A stretch of 53,946 nucleotides of DNA from contig CM074808.1 of the NCBI GenBank assembly GCA_037447605.1, positions 282,857 through 336,802 on the forward strand, in the 5' to 3' direction. How positions within the stretch are numbered: the stretch's first letter is position 1; each line of letters opens with the position of its first letter. Made by a program: the position numbers and the translations under genes. The notes below the pieces were generated by a model. That model was given only the letters and a program-made list of their open reading frames with translations. It did not search any database and was not told the origin of the DNA. The stretch comes from Zygnema circumcarinatum (lineage: Eukaryota > Streptophyta > Zygnematophyceae > Zygnematales > Zygnemataceae). Below, piece by piece: positions 1 to 12,447 of this stretch.

Positions 1-90
1 CTTCCCTCCCCCCCCTCCCCTCCTCCCCTCCCTCTCTCCCTCCCTCCCTCTCTCCCTCTCTCCCTCCCTCCCTCCCTCCCTCCCTCCCCC
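1..90. repeat. C/T-rich low-complexity tract
   Basis: Almost pure CCCT/CTCC pyrimidine tract running to the splice acceptor at 97-98. It is the 3' end of an intron of the first gene, so it doubles as an oversized polypyrimidine tract. No coding content is seen. Confidence 0.85.
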
Positions 91-98
91 ACTTCCAG

Positions 99-840
99 CA
101 CCCTGTTGACAGGGTGGGTGCCCACTCTCCTCCGCGCGGGTCGCGGCATGACCCGTTACGGCGCAGCGCGCATGGAACCGCCCGACCGTCCGTTGGAACT
201 TTTCTCCTACGAGAACAATCAGGTGGACAAGTCTGGGCTTTAGGGTTTAGGGTTTAGGGCTTAGGGTTTAGGGTGTAGGGTGGAGGGTTTAGGGTGTAGG
301 GTTTAGGGTTTAGGGCTGCAGGTCTGTAGGGCTCAAGGCTTAAGTACTTTTTGGCTTTTGGACATGAAACCTAAGTTGGGGCACAATTCATTTCCTTGTT
401 TATTTAGTGTTTTTTTTTGTCCCCTCCCCACCTTTTGTTTTCTTTTTTTTTTTTTTTGGCAGTTTGCACGACTTGTGCGGGAGGCTCTGTGTGAGTTGGA
501 AATTCCGTACATTCTTAAAAGCACTGGGAAGGGATCAGCCAATCGGGAGGCGCTTCGCCAGCTGGCAGGGTCTACCCAAGTAAGGATAGGAGGAAAAGGA
601 AGGAAGGAGGGTTTTAGGGGCATCTTTCTTTTTAAATTTCGCCAAGGCTTCCTTTGACTGAAACTGAATCTGAACTGGAACTGAACTGAAACTGGGACTG
701 AACGGTTTATTTTATTTTCTATGCAGGTTCCATATTTGGTGGACCCCAACACCGGCATTGCGATGGCGGAATCGGAAGCAATTGTCGATTATCTATTTCG
801 AAATTACGGCGGAAAAATCGCTGCCACAGTTTCCAGATGA
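99..840 (+). CDS. GST N-terminal/thioredoxin-fold plastid protein, 3' end only
   Basis: Last three exons of a gene whose 5' part is left of the window: 99-222, 463-579 and 727-840 (TGA). All junctions are GT-AG and in phase. The readable protein is about 118 residues. It contains RAGRGM, then LELFSYENN, then a GST N-terminal domain with LVREALCELEIPYIL, VPYLVDPNTG (the cis-Pro region of the thioredoxin fold) and a final helix with ESEAIVDYL. This matches the plant family represented by Arabidopsis At5g03880, a plastid thioredoxin/GST-like family with two GST N-domains; here the second domain is seen. Substrate and partners are not known to me. The protein stops directly after the domain, as in that family. 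Possible polyadenylation signals (AATAAA) lie near 985. Confidence 0.88.
236..323 (+). repeat. Interstitial TTTAGGG telomere-type repeat in an intron
   Basis: About a dozen heptamers of TTTAGGG with variants (TTAGGGC, TGTAGGG, GGAGGGT) lie inside the intron at 223-462. The unit is the Arabidopsis-type plant telomere repeat. Coding exons sit on both sides, so it is internal and not a chromosome end. Confidence 0.9.
655..703 (+). repeat. (GAACT)n-like pentamer repeat in intron
   Basis: Degenerate tandem GAACT/GAAACT units in the last intron of the GST-like gene. The complementary unit (AGTTC) forms a cleaner array in a hexosaminidase intron near 51955. Confidence 0.8.
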
Positions 841-2640
841 CAAGGAACGAGAATTTCTGTTCTGTTTTTTTTTATTTTTTCATTTTCTTTTCCTTGTGTT
901 TATATTTGTCGACAGCTATCTTGAGATAGCATGTACGGAAATTCGTTTTTTTTACGTTTTTTGTTGTACTGTATCGTTCTCTTTGCAAATAAATATTAAC
1001 TTTGTTCCTGTTTGATTCAAACACTCTATGGTTTGTTTGTGAGCGGATTCGGAAGATGGGGGGAGGGAGGGAGAGACGAGTCTGCAGCAAATTCGGTCCA
1101 AGAAATAGAGGGAGAGATTCTGGAACGGGTCAGGATATATCTCGGTGTGGAAGGCTGCGATATATCGCGGTATCTCGGAAAGATACGGCGTTAATCGCGG
1201 TGGAACAAGAACGAAAGCTCTTTAGTCGTTTCTATGTGGCTATGTGGCAGTTGAGAAATTTCACAAGCGGTTAAAGTTTGTGCATAGAATCGTGCGGTTT
1301 TGGAGGGAGGGGGGGAGGCCTTGTTCTGGGATTGAAGGAGGGGGTGTGGATGTACAGCGAGGGTTCAGGGTTTAAGGCGAGAGCTTTTGTAAAGGGAGAG
1401 AGCTTGTAAACTTTAGATTCCATTATGGCGAATGATTTTGGTTTACATATTTTAATTTCTTGACGATGTGTTGATTGCTCGGTGTTTCGTTTTTAGTCAG
1501 TGAACTAAAGTCGTACCGAGGCACGTCAAGCAAAATTTAAACAGAAAAAACCGTTCATAAATTTAATTAAATCTTGGTTGCCCCTTGTAGTCCCATAGGG
1601 CGAAGAAGAGGGAGGAAAGAATTGCCGACGTGGGACTTTGAAGGAAATATTTTTTTTATACATCACAGTCACATTTCGCTCCATCTGGTTACTTTGTTTT
1701 AGAAAAGACTGCAATATGGAATGCAAGATGATAAGATTTTCTGCCATTTTTGTTAACCATTGTTTTTAATTTTTCATCCTCTTCTCGTAGTAAATTATCA
1801 ACAAGTCAACAGCTACGTCTGACCAATTTAACTTGTGAGGCCAACAGTGCATTGAGAGTGAGAGAGAGTGCGGGATGGCAAGTCGGGGCAGAGGGAGAGA
1901 AAGTAAGAGAGGAGAGGGAGGGGGAGGGTGTAGCACCGGGAGATGGCGAGAGAGGGGGGAGCGGGAAAGAGGGAGAGAGAGGAAAGAGAGAGAGAGGAGG
2001 AAAGAGTGGGGAGGGAGGGGGAAAAAGAACAAAAAGATCACTGAAATAAACACAGGTCTCACATTTTAATGATGAAAAAAAAGTGCGCGACCAAAAAAAA
2101 AAAAAAATAAATAAAAAAAAAAGTTCTTGTTCCTAAGTCTACTTTAAGGAAGCTGTCGTCGGAAGCCTGCGAGCGACTAAACCTGCACAAGTGACGCTAT
2201 GGGAATCTAGGGACTGGAACGCGACAATGAAGTCTCACCTTACCTCACTTCTTCCCCCTCCCCTCTCCCTTTTCCCCATCCCTCTCCCTCTCCCTACTCC
2301 TCCCTCCCTACCTCATTTCCCTCTCCTACTCCTCCCTCCTACCCCCTCCCTTCTCTGCCTATCCTCCCTTTTCCTACCCCCTCCCTTCTCCTATCCTCCT
2401 TTCCCTATTCCTTCTTTTTCTATCTTTTCTTTCTTATCTTCTTTCTTTTTTATCTTTCTTTTTATCTCTTCTTTTCTCATTCTTCTTTCTCTGTCCTTCT
2501 TTCTCCATTTCTCCCTATCTCCTTTCTCTCTCTGCTTTCGCCCTTTCCCTCGCTCTGCTTGCTCGCTCGCCTTTGCCCCTTGTTGCCCTTGTCTGTCCTC
2601 TGCCCCCCGCCTTCGCTCCATGCCCTCCCTTCTTCTCTCC
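841..2640. other. Intergenic spacer, no gene seen
   Basis: This holds the 3' flank of the GST-like gene (A/T-rich to about 1020), a GATAT-rich stretch (1115-1200), a GA-rich run (1855-2030), A-rich runs (2077-2122) and a C/T-rich run (2250-2640). Open frames here are low-complexity, with Ser/Leu/Phe or Arg/Glu/Gly bias and no domain. I see nothing I would call coding. Confidence 0.7.
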
Positions 2641-3838
<1,198 letters not shown>

Positions 3839-3846
3839 GTCCGCCC

Positions 3847-3971
3847 AGGGTCAGGGTCAGGGTCAGGGTCTCTCTCTCTCCCGCCTCCCTCCCCCCTCCG
3901 CCATGCCTACCACTCCCCCCTCCCCCCCCTCTCTCTCTCTCTCTAAGGGTGAGGGTGAGGGTGAGGGTAAA
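3847..3971 (+). repeat. 125-bp unit, copy 1 of an exact duplication
   Basis: GGGTCA repeats, a CT run, a short unique C-rich core containing CCATGCCTACCACT, another CT run, then GGGTGA repeats. The same sequence recurs at 5307-5431, a constant offset of 1460 bp, with no mismatch that I can see. The identity implies a recent duplication of the block. Confidence 0.9.
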
Positions 3972-3984
3972 GGTCAGGGTCAGG

Positions 3985-4310
3985 GTCACTCTCTCTCTCC
4001 CGCCCTCCTTCCCCCTCCGCCCCCCCTCCCCCTCCCCTTCCCCCTTCCCCCCTCACCCCTCCCTCACCCCCCTACCTCTTCACCCTCCCTCCTTCTCCCT
4101 CCACCCTACCTCCTCTCTGCCCTCCGCCTCCTTCCCTCCTCCACAACCCCACTCTCTCCCCCTGCACCACCCTTACCTCCCCCTCCTCCCTCCCCCCCAC
4201 CCCTCCCCCGCTCCCCTCCTCGTCCCACCTCCCTCCCCTTCACCTCCCCCTCCCCCTCCCACTCCCCTCCCCCCTCCCTTCTTCATTTCTGTTTTCTTCT
4301 TTCATAATGG
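3985..4310 (+). repeat. C/T-rich module, copy A
   Basis: CCCCTCC-type tract containing a recognisable inner stretch (CTCTGCCCTCCGCC, then ACAACCCCACTC, then ACCACCCTTACC). Diverged versions recur in modules B and C, so the three blocks are copies of one unit and not independent low complexity. Confidence 0.8.
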
Positions 4311-4690
4311 GATGCACCACTAAATGAGACTATGATGAGAAGGATGATGATGACGAAGATGATTATACCAGACATGATTAAATGAGACTAGACCAGCTAG
4401 ATGAAACCAGTCATGCAGCTATGATGACTAGAGCAGGCTACTAGGCGAGCAGCTGAGGTGAGGTCAGGTGATGAGATGGAGGCGAGAATGAGCCTGAGAT
4501 GAGTGAGCCAGACCAGACCAGCCAGATGACGAGCGAGCTACTAAACTACACTATATATGAGGAGGATGAGATGAATTAAATCATCACCATGTCCTTCTGT
4601 CCTTCTCCTCACCACTCCCCCCCTTTTTCTTTATAATGACTAGCTAGAGTGCACTAACTATGAAACTAGCTATATTATTCATCATTTTCT
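4311..4690. other. GATGA/GACCAG-rich linker
   Basis: A short stretch of degenerate GATGAG, GACTAG and GACCAG words between C/T-rich modules A and B. It has no reading frame of note. A similar GATGAG-rich linker follows module C at 5897-5990. Confidence 0.6.
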
Positions 4691-4699
4691 TCTTCTGCT

Positions 4700-5083
4700 C
4701 CTTTCCCTTCTTTGCCATCCCTCTCCTTTCTCTTCCCCCTCTCTTCCTCCCCCCTCCCCTCACCCCTCCCCCCACCCCCCTACCCCCTCCCCCTCCCCCT
4801 CCCCTCCCCCTCCCCCTCACCCTCTCCCCTCACCTACCCCTCCTCCCCCTCCCCTCCCCCCCCTCCACCCCCTCTCCGCCCTCCGCCCCCCCTTCCCCCC
4901 CTCCCCACAACCCCTACTCCCCCCCACCACCCCTCACCCCTCCCCCTCTCTTCTCCCCCACACCCACCCCCTCCCTCTGTTTCCCTCTGTCCCAACTCCC
5001 CCTCCCCCTCCCATATCCCCTCCCCCTCCCACCTCCCCCTCCCCCCTCCCCCCTCCCCCCCCACTCTTGCTCTTTTCTCTCTC
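4700..5083 (+). repeat. C/T-rich module, copy B
   Basis: Second copy of the C/T-rich module. It carries the inner signature (CTCTCCGCCCTCCGCC, ACAACCCCTACTCCC, CACCACCCCTCACC) and a tail of CTCTGTTTCCCTCTGTCCCA that module C shares as CTCTGTTCCCC. It ends with CTCTCTTAGGG directly before GGGTGA array 2. Confidence 0.85.
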
Positions 5084-5088
5084 TTAGG

Positions 5089-5306
<218 letters not shown>

Positions 5307-5431
5307 AGGGTCAGGGTCAGGGTCAGGGTCTCTCTCTCTCCCGCCTCCCTCCCCCCTCCGCCATGCCTACCACTCCCCCCTCCCCCCCCTCTCTCTCTCT
5401 CTCTAAGGGTGAGGGTGAGGGTGAGGGTAAA
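5307..5431 (+). repeat. 125-bp unit, copy 2 of an exact duplication
   Basis: Identical to 3847-3971 as far as I can align by eye. After it the two copies diverge at once: AAAAGTGCGTG here against AAAGGTCAGGG there. Confidence 0.9.
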
Positions 5432-5474
5432 AGTGCGTGAGTGAGGGTGAGTGAGGGAACCGTCAGGGTCAGGG

Positions 5475-5896
5475 TCACTCCCTCTCCCTGCCTCCTTCCC
5501 CCTCCCCCGCCTCCCCCTCCCCCTCTCCCCTCCCCCCTCCCCCTCCCCCCTCCCCCTCCCCCTCCCCTCCCCCTCCCCCCTCCCCTCCCCTCCCCCTCCC
5601 CTCCCCCCCTCCCCCTCCCCTCACCCCTCCCTCCCCTCACTCCCCTACCCCCTCCACCCTCCCCCCTCCTCCTCCCTCCCCCTTCCTCTCCACCCACCCC
5701 TCCTCTCCGCCCTCCCCCCCCTCCCCCCTCCCACAACCCCTACTCCCTCCTACCATCCCTCACCTCTCCTCCTCCCCCCCACTCCCTCTGTTCCCCTCTC
5801 TGTCCCACCCCCCTCCCTCTTCCCACTCTCCCCCTCCCTCCTCCCACCTCCCCTCCTCCCCTCCCCTTCTTGCCACTCCTGCTCTTCTCCTCTCAG
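5475..5896 (+). repeat. C/T-rich module, copy C
   Basis: Third copy, longest in pure CCCCTCC. The inner signature is at 5702-5760 (CTCTCCGCCCTCC, ACAACCCCTACTCCC, TACCATCCCTCACC), followed by CTCTGTTCCCC and a terminal CTTCTCCTCTCAG. The block ends abruptly at GTGAGATGAG. Confidence 0.85.
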
Positions 5897-6970
<1,074 letters not shown>

Positions 6971-6974
6971 GAAT

Positions 6975-7214
6975 TCATCTGCTGACTATTGTCCTTTCTC
7001 TCCTAATGATGTCCTCGTCGTCGTCGTCCTCTCCTTCTTTCGCCTCCGCGGATTCCACTTTCTCCGCAGTGTCTTTTTTCACCGTAGGGTTTCCAGGGAG
7101 GATGACGCAGTCGTCGTCATCGCTTTCTTCAGCCCTCACCCTCTCGCGCTCATCTTCCAGTCTTAGTGCTATTGCTGCTGCTGCTGCCATTGCTGCCTGT
7201 TTGTGTTCATTCAT
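6975..7214 (-). CDS. Possible small acidic protein or terminal exon
   Basis: A 79-codon frame with non-repetitive character: a Lys/Ala/Glu helix (residues 5-30), an acidic patch leading into a hydrophobic strand (DDDDCVILPGNP, about 34-45, the layout of a SUMO-interacting motif), then a second Asp/Glu run and a basic end. The gene is not recognised. A CTTACAG acceptor lies 16 bases upstream of the ATG at 7214, but the frame from that acceptor has a stop, so either translation starts at this ATG or a nearer AG (7222) is used. The opposite strand reads as Ser-rich and looks like the shadow. It may be a chance frame. Confidence 0.3.
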   Translation of the reverse strand: MNEHKQAAMAAAAAIALRLEDERERVRAEESDDDDCVILPGNPTVKKDTAEKVESAEAKEGEDDDDEDIIRRERTIVSR

Positions 7215-7230
7215 TTCTTCTCAGCCTTTC

Positions 7231-9600
7231 CTGTAAGTTTCCGGTCTTTGCTTCTGACTTTACTGCAGTGCTAGCGCTGAGTAATGCCTTCTTGCTTCAG
7301 AAACTTTCTTTTTAATCTTTTCTGTTTCCTGATGCTATTTTTTTTATAGTTCCTCACTTTTAGCAATTCTTACTCTGAAAAGGAGCTTTTGCAGCTTCTG
7401 GTGAGAGGATCTTTACTGGAAGCACAGCTTTGATGTTGATGAAAGTGTTTGTGCGATGCTGAAGTGGCGAGTCATTGTAGTGGGAACGATCGATACAGCG
7501 ATGACCCGTCGTTCTCCAGACCACTTCCAGAACGCCACGTGTCTGTACAAGACGACGATTCAACCGGTGGGACGGCGCTTTTGGCGAGGCCAAACGCGGC
7601 ACGTGTCGGCGCGCGTTCGGCGCCAGAGCGCCGATACCGCGGTGGCCTTTTTCGAGGAGTTTCATTCCGACGGTGCGCTTTCTGTCGTGGCGCGCAGGCC
7701 GATCGCATGTCGAGATCTGGACGATGCAAGGAATGCCAGCGGCCATAAAAATCTGGTCACGGCGATTCGGCGCTCGCGTAGATGCAAACCTGTGTTGTCG
7801 TTGAGAAGCGTTCCTTGACAGATGAGCTCAGAACGATTTTACGTGCATTGTTATACTGCGATCTATGCGAGAAGTGAGGAGTGATGTTATCCGAATCTTC
7901 ACGCGATCGATCGCGAAGAGTCCTTTGACGCCATCGACTGTGGGTGAGAGGAAGATAGCGTCTCGGTGGCAACCAATTCGTCACTCAATTGCATACAGGA
8001 CTTGCAAAGCGAGCTTGGCCTCGAAAGTACTGTACGTAGTGTCCAATTAGGCGTGACGCCGCTTAGGCGCTCACGGAAACCAGAGTTGCAACTGCGAGTC
8101 AATCAGAGGGGCATCGCGCTCTCTCCCCGACCCGGAGTGCCCTCCGCTGCAGATTACGATCGCACAGGCGATGCGCACTCGTCTTCGGTACTGTCAGGCC
8201 CGGGGACAGAACGGGCCGCACATGTCGGCCGCCCGTCTGCTGGTGGGCGCGACGAGACGACGACGCGCTGTCTGCCCGCCTGTCATCATGCCGGTGCCCG
8301 AAACCGCGACGAACCATGGCCGAGGCCGGCGCCGCCCCGGAAACCGGGGCCATTTGTACGCGTGCCTCGCGCTCGCGTCACGCAGTGGTCTTCGGGTTTT
8401 GTCGTTCTTTGAACCTACTTTCGATAGGCTGCTGTATGGTCGGAAAAGAAATCCTGAAGCTTCCCTCCCGCCGTACTGCGTGAACGTACTGCCACGTGTG
8501 ACGGAGATTGTGTGTTACGCTGAACGGTCAACACCATCCATTAAGCGGTATCAGATAAAGTCTGTTCCGGCGAGGCAGATAATCTGCGTTGTCACTTTCT
8601 GCATCATATGCGACTGTATTCATACCTGCGCCATACTGTTGCGATCGCACCAGCCAACAATTTTATCAAATGTGCTGGTTGCTCAATCCAGTCCATTCAG
8701 TCGCTCAATCTCCTTCACTTCAACTCAGCCACCACTTTGGACTCACCGATGATACATACCTTATCACCACTACTGACGACCACTGCAAATCACGACCAAT
8801 CAAACGAATCGCATTGCTGACTGAACATTTTCCGATCAAACCTACACTTCCATTGTCGCTTTTGGGTCCTGAAATGTCACAGCCAAATACGAAATCAAGC
8901 GAGCCAATTGACTATACACAGCATTTGCTTATAGTCAGGTTTGAAACATTGACTTGCATTGATTTGACAATCAATCCGCATGGCTCGCTTTACAAAAGGA
9001 GGAAGGTCCCGCAGATGGGGCGAAACCAACCCAGCCGCTTGACGTGACAGTCGCTAGACGCGCCACGGAGGCGAAGGTCGTCGCGCGCAGCCAATCAGAG
9101 GGCGTCCAGCGATTGCGGGGATACGTGTGCGGGACGTGGTAAGGGCACCGAGAAGGGGGTAGGGACACACAATGAGTGGGCGCCATGTTAAATGGAAATT
9201 TTTCAATTTGTGGCCAGCTTGGCTGAGGGGGCGATTCTGGAACCGACGCGATATAAAGCGGTATGAAAGTATTGGATGTTATCGTGATATTGAAACGCTC
9301 GATATATCCCGGTTTGGATAAATGCGATATACTGCGATATTTGAATTCTGAGGAACGGGGGAAACGCCGCCGGAGGCCATGGCCGCACGCCACGTGGCGC
9401 CTGTTGGAACGCCTGCCACGTGCCACCCGGTGAGTGCTTTTTGACGGAGCAACAGTTGCTTCAAGGCGGAGGCGCAGAGCTCAAGGGGAGAGAGCGGCGA
9501 CAAAAGCAGCATGGGGAACCACGAGGAACAACAACTGGTCGCAATGACCCAAGCACAAAAGAAAGAAAGGCCTGGCTCCCTCCAATTTGGACACAAAACT
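7231..9600. other. CpG-rich unassigned spacer
   Basis: From about 7440 to 8420 the sequence is GC- and CpG-rich with frames open on both strands (for example 7456-7818 and 8171-8752 on +). None shows a domain, signal, repeat or credible splice structure. A GCCCCGG-AAA-CCGGGGC hairpin sits at 8335-8351. 8450-9000 is ordinary A/T-balanced sequence. 9220-9350 is rich in GATAT/TATCG words. I see no supported gene. Confidence 0.55.
9388..9399. promoter_or_regulatory. CGCCACGTGGCG palindrome (G-box core)
   Basis: Perfect 12-bp palindrome around CACGTG, the plant G-box core bound by bZIP and bHLH factors. The same 12-mer occurs at 11373-11384 and 46324-46335. Another ACGT-core word (GCCACGTGCCAC) follows about 25 bp downstream. 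Function is inferred from the motif only. Confidence 0.5.
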
Positions 9601-9607
9601 TTCGGTG

Positions 9608-9684
9608 TATATCGTATCGTATCGTATCGTGCCCTGCCGTGTCATGTCGTATCGTATCGTATTGTTTCATATCATATCGTGTCA
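9608..9684 (+). repeat. (ATCGT)n pentamer microsatellite
   Basis: Tandem ATCGT/ATCAT units with a GCCGTGTCATGTCGT interruption in the middle. It is non-coding. Confidence 0.9.
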
Positions 9685-10037
9685 CGGGGAAAGGTTGGGC
9701 TACTCATAACGTGCCACGACAGAATGATGACACGTGGCAAGCCTGGATTGGTTCCGCCTAGCGCGGCCAACGGTCACCTGGCTCGAGATTGCCGGCCCTT
9801 TCTATGGTCCGCCTCCCTTAACGTGTTGATGCTGCTTTGGATCGACTTTCATGCTAAATTGCAGTCACTTTGGAACCAAAGGCCTAAATTTGTAATTTTT
9901 GTTTTAAGTATTGTTTGATCCGTGTCGTTAGAATGCTGTTGATAGCAGGGACTGTCTGTGACGTGACAACCAGTGGGAAAAAAACTGCCTCCACATTCTA
10001 TTGGGAAATAAAGAAAAACAGGGAACGAAAGGGGGGG

Positions 10038-10047
10038 NNNNNNNNNN
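10038..10047. other. Assembly gap (10 N)
   Basis: Ten N, a placeholder of unknown true size. It cuts the second exon of the thylakoid protein gene, so the end of that gene cannot be read. Confidence 0.99.
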
Positions 10048-11433
10048 TTGTCAAGAAAAGCGTCCTTTATGGGCGGCACGCGGGCGGTCCCCACCAGCAC
10101 ACAGCGCCCCTCTGAGTCCATCCTCTCTCCCTTTCCGCTTCTCGACTCGCCCGTGGAAACTTCGGTGGTTAGGGTTGTGTCCACAAGGAGGGCGGGAGGC
10201 CGGTAGAGAGGGCCGGCGGAGAAGAAAAACTTGGCCAGAAATTTGAGTTCAACCTGGACGGGGGGGGATGCGGCATTAGGGTTAGGAAGCAGGCGACAGT
10301 GGTGTTGGTTCATTGGGAGTTAGAAGGGAAGGGTGAAGGAGGGAATGAACGGAGGAAGAGAGAAAGATTGGGGGAAAGGAATGAAAAGGAAAGGGGCATT
10401 CGAGAATGAATGATCGTTTGGCTAAAGTTGAGAGAGAAAAGGAGAGAGGGATAGAGGGTAAGAGAGAGGGATGGAAGGGGAGAGGGAGGAAGACATTCGT
10501 GAATCAGAGGTCGTCGGGGGCATAAAAGCCCTGTGGTGAAGAGAGAGAGAGTGAGAAAGGATGGGTAAAGGTGCGTGAAAGGTGAAGAAGGATGAAAAGA
10601 GTCCGAGAAAGGCGAAAAAGGAAGAGTGTGTGAGAGAGAGATAAAGGAGAAGAGAGTGACGAAGGAAGAAGTGGGTGGAAAACAAGGAGAGGGGGGGGGG
10701 GTGGGGGGAGAGAGAGAGAGAGAGCGCGAGCGAGCGAGGAGTTCCGTACCTCCCCTGTAGAGCGATCAATGTACCCCTCCAGAGCCTCCGGCACAATGTC
10801 GATGCGCAGAGGAGGAGGCAGCGGAACCCCGAGCAGCGATGTGGAGCTTCCCTGCACCGCCGGAATGCGCAAGGTCGCGGGATCGAACCTCACCTTCAGC
10901 CTCCCTTTGGGGTCTCCATCACTGAGAGCAAACCCTAATCCTCCACCTCCCGCAGGGTTGTACACAAAATCGGGATAAATGGACACTCCCAGCACGCAGT
11001 CTCCCAATATGGAGAGCTGCACGGACGACTCGCAGGGGGAGAGGGAGGCCAGCTGAGGCAAGGAGGGCAAGCCACGTGGCATTGCTGGCGCGGCGACAGC
11101 TGGCAGAGCAAGGCCGCCATGGATTGCGGCGGCTGTGGCAGTCGCTGCAGTGGACGCGGCCGCGCTCAGGAGGAGCCTTCGGGGAAGCTGCGCGTCAGGG
11201 AGCGATGAGCAGCCAAGGCTGCCATGTTCGAGCTCTGAAGAGGGTGAGGGAGCGCACGGGGAGAGGGAGAGGGCGGGAGAGGGAGTATTGTCGGGAGAGT
11301 GACTAGCTACGAGGAGGTAGGGCTTTCGGACATGGCGGCTACGGGGTTTAAGGAGGAGAAGACACTGGGAGGCGCCACGTGGCGACAGAACAGGGGAGGA
11401 GATGTGCCACGTAGGCGCAAGGCCTTCCAACAT
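10048..11433 (-). CDS. Predicted thylakoid-lumen conserved protein, cut by gap
   Basis: Exon 1 is 11433-10750 and exon 2 is 10253 down to the gap at 10047; the junction is GT-AG, phase 0 (E then VELKFLAKFF). The N-terminus looks like a bipartite import signal: a Ser/Arg-rich transit region, then RRLLL with an Ala-rich core and an AxA site (VAAPA, about residues 85-117), as in Tat-routed lumen proteins. The mature part holds SILGDCVLGVSIYPDFVYNP, a Gly run, LKVRFDPATLRIP, PLPPPLRIDIVPE and, in exon 2, FFFSAGPLYRPPALLVDT and GRCVLVGTARV. I recognise this as a conserved plant plastid protein whose function I do not know. The frame is open further upstream, so an ATG at 11646 is an alternative start. 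The C-terminal exon is lost in or beyond the gap. Confidence 0.72.
11373..11384. promoter_or_regulatory. CGCCACGTGGCG palindrome near the gene start
   Basis: Same 12-mer as at 9388. With CCACGTAGGC (11408), CTGACGTGG (11436) and GCCACGTGGC (11459) it makes a cluster of ACGT-core words within 100 bp around the proposed start codon of the thylakoid protein gene. Such clusters are typical of light-regulated plastid genes; the regulatory role is inferred. Confidence 0.5.
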
Positions 11434-11677
11434 GCTGACGTGGATGGCCAACACACTGCCACGTGGCGTTTGCTCCGTTCTGGAGTCCTGAAGACTGCTC
11501 TCTCCCACTATAGGGCAACGCAGAAAAAACTTTCCATTCCTGCCAGTGAGGATGTCGGTCAGGGTAAAAGTTTTGGATGGGCAGAGAGTAAACGTCTTTT
11601 CTGCCCGTGCCCCAGATTGTGGCGGGGGGGCTGGTTGACTGGCCATCAAGCAATCTTGGAATCTTGTGAGAGGAGCC

Positions 11678-11682
11678 AAAAA
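11678..11682 (-). terminator. Pol III T-run terminator of tRNA-Met
   Basis: AAAAA on the + strand (TTTTT in the transcript) three bases past the tRNA 3' end. Confidence 0.8.
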
Positions 11683-11685
11683 GGA

Positions 11686-11793
11686 TGCCGCGAGAGAGGA
11701 TCGAACTCTCGACCTTAGGATGGCTCCGGCCTGTGCTGTCACAGGAGTCGGGTTGCTATGAGACCTACGCGCTACCGACTGCGCCATCGCGGC
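11686..11793 (-). tRNA. tRNA-Met(CAT), elongator, with intron
   Basis: Read on the minus strand, the acceptor stem GCCGCGA pairs perfectly with TCGCGGC, discriminator A. The D-arm is GGCGCAGTCGGTAGCGC, the anticodon loop is CTCATA, and the T-arm GAGAG/CTCTC holds TTCGATC. An intron of about 35 nt follows the anticodon, which is where plant elongator tRNA-Met (with tRNA-Tyr) carries its intron. The sequence outside the intron closely follows the plant elongator tRNA-Met. A run of five T on the transcribed sense (11678-11682) directly after the 3' end is a Pol III terminator. Confidence 0.95.
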
Positions 11794-12246
11794 TGTGTTG
11801 GGGAATATACAATTTAATTTAATAAATTAAGATTTTTCAAACATCCTTCCTCGTCCAGCTCAGCGTAACGTGTTTCGTTCCGGGCCCAGTACTGCCCTCC
11901 CGCTCTCTCCCTCTCTCCCCCGCTCCCTCGCTCTCTTCCTCTCGGGCACTCTTTCTCGCGTCTCCCTCAGGCAGGCGCCTCTACAGGACTCCTAAACAGC
12001 GAAGCAAGGCTCAAAGGTCGGTCTCTCGCTCGCTCTGCCCTTCCTCGCCAGCCGCCATGCGCACACCTGTGGAGCAGCACCGAACATGGCATCCGCTTGC
12101 AGCGCATGCTCGCATGCTGTTCTGAAACATGTGTGGTGTGCATGCATGCTCAGGCGCAATGTGAGCAAAGGATGGCAGAAAGGGGTCGAGGCTGGAGCGC
12201 TTGAGTGAGTGAGGGGGCGGTTCGGGGCTGTTTGGCGCAGAGAGCG
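11794..12246. other. Spacer upstream of the mitochondrial protein gene
   Basis: A/T-rich near the tRNA (11805-11840), then C/T-rich (11890-11970), then CpG-rich with GCATGC words (12055-12150). It holds the 5' flanks of the tRNA and of the + strand gene. No TATA box is convincing. Confidence 0.6.
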
Positions 12247-12398
12247 ATGATGAGCTTGGTGCAGCGCGTCGTTGCGGGCCGGCGGGTGGCGACGCAGAGC
12301 GTGGCGGCGCTGCGCAGGCGCGGCCTGTCGACGGGGGGAGGCATCCTCAACGAAGAGGAGCGGGCCGCGGAGAACATCTTCATCAAAGTGGCTCTCGT

Positions 12399-12447
<49 letters not shown>

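Noticed and set aside
236-323. Chromosome end
   Set aside because: Conserved exons of one gene lie on both sides, and the array is short and degenerate.
2077-2122. Poly-A tail of a retrotransposed copy
   Set aside because: The A runs are interrupted, nothing coding-like lies upstream, and I see no target-site duplication.
7456-8752. Two overlapping + strand frames of 120-190 codons in a CpG-rich block
   Set aside because: High GC removes stops on both strands. The translations lack recognisable domains, and the opposite strand is equally open.
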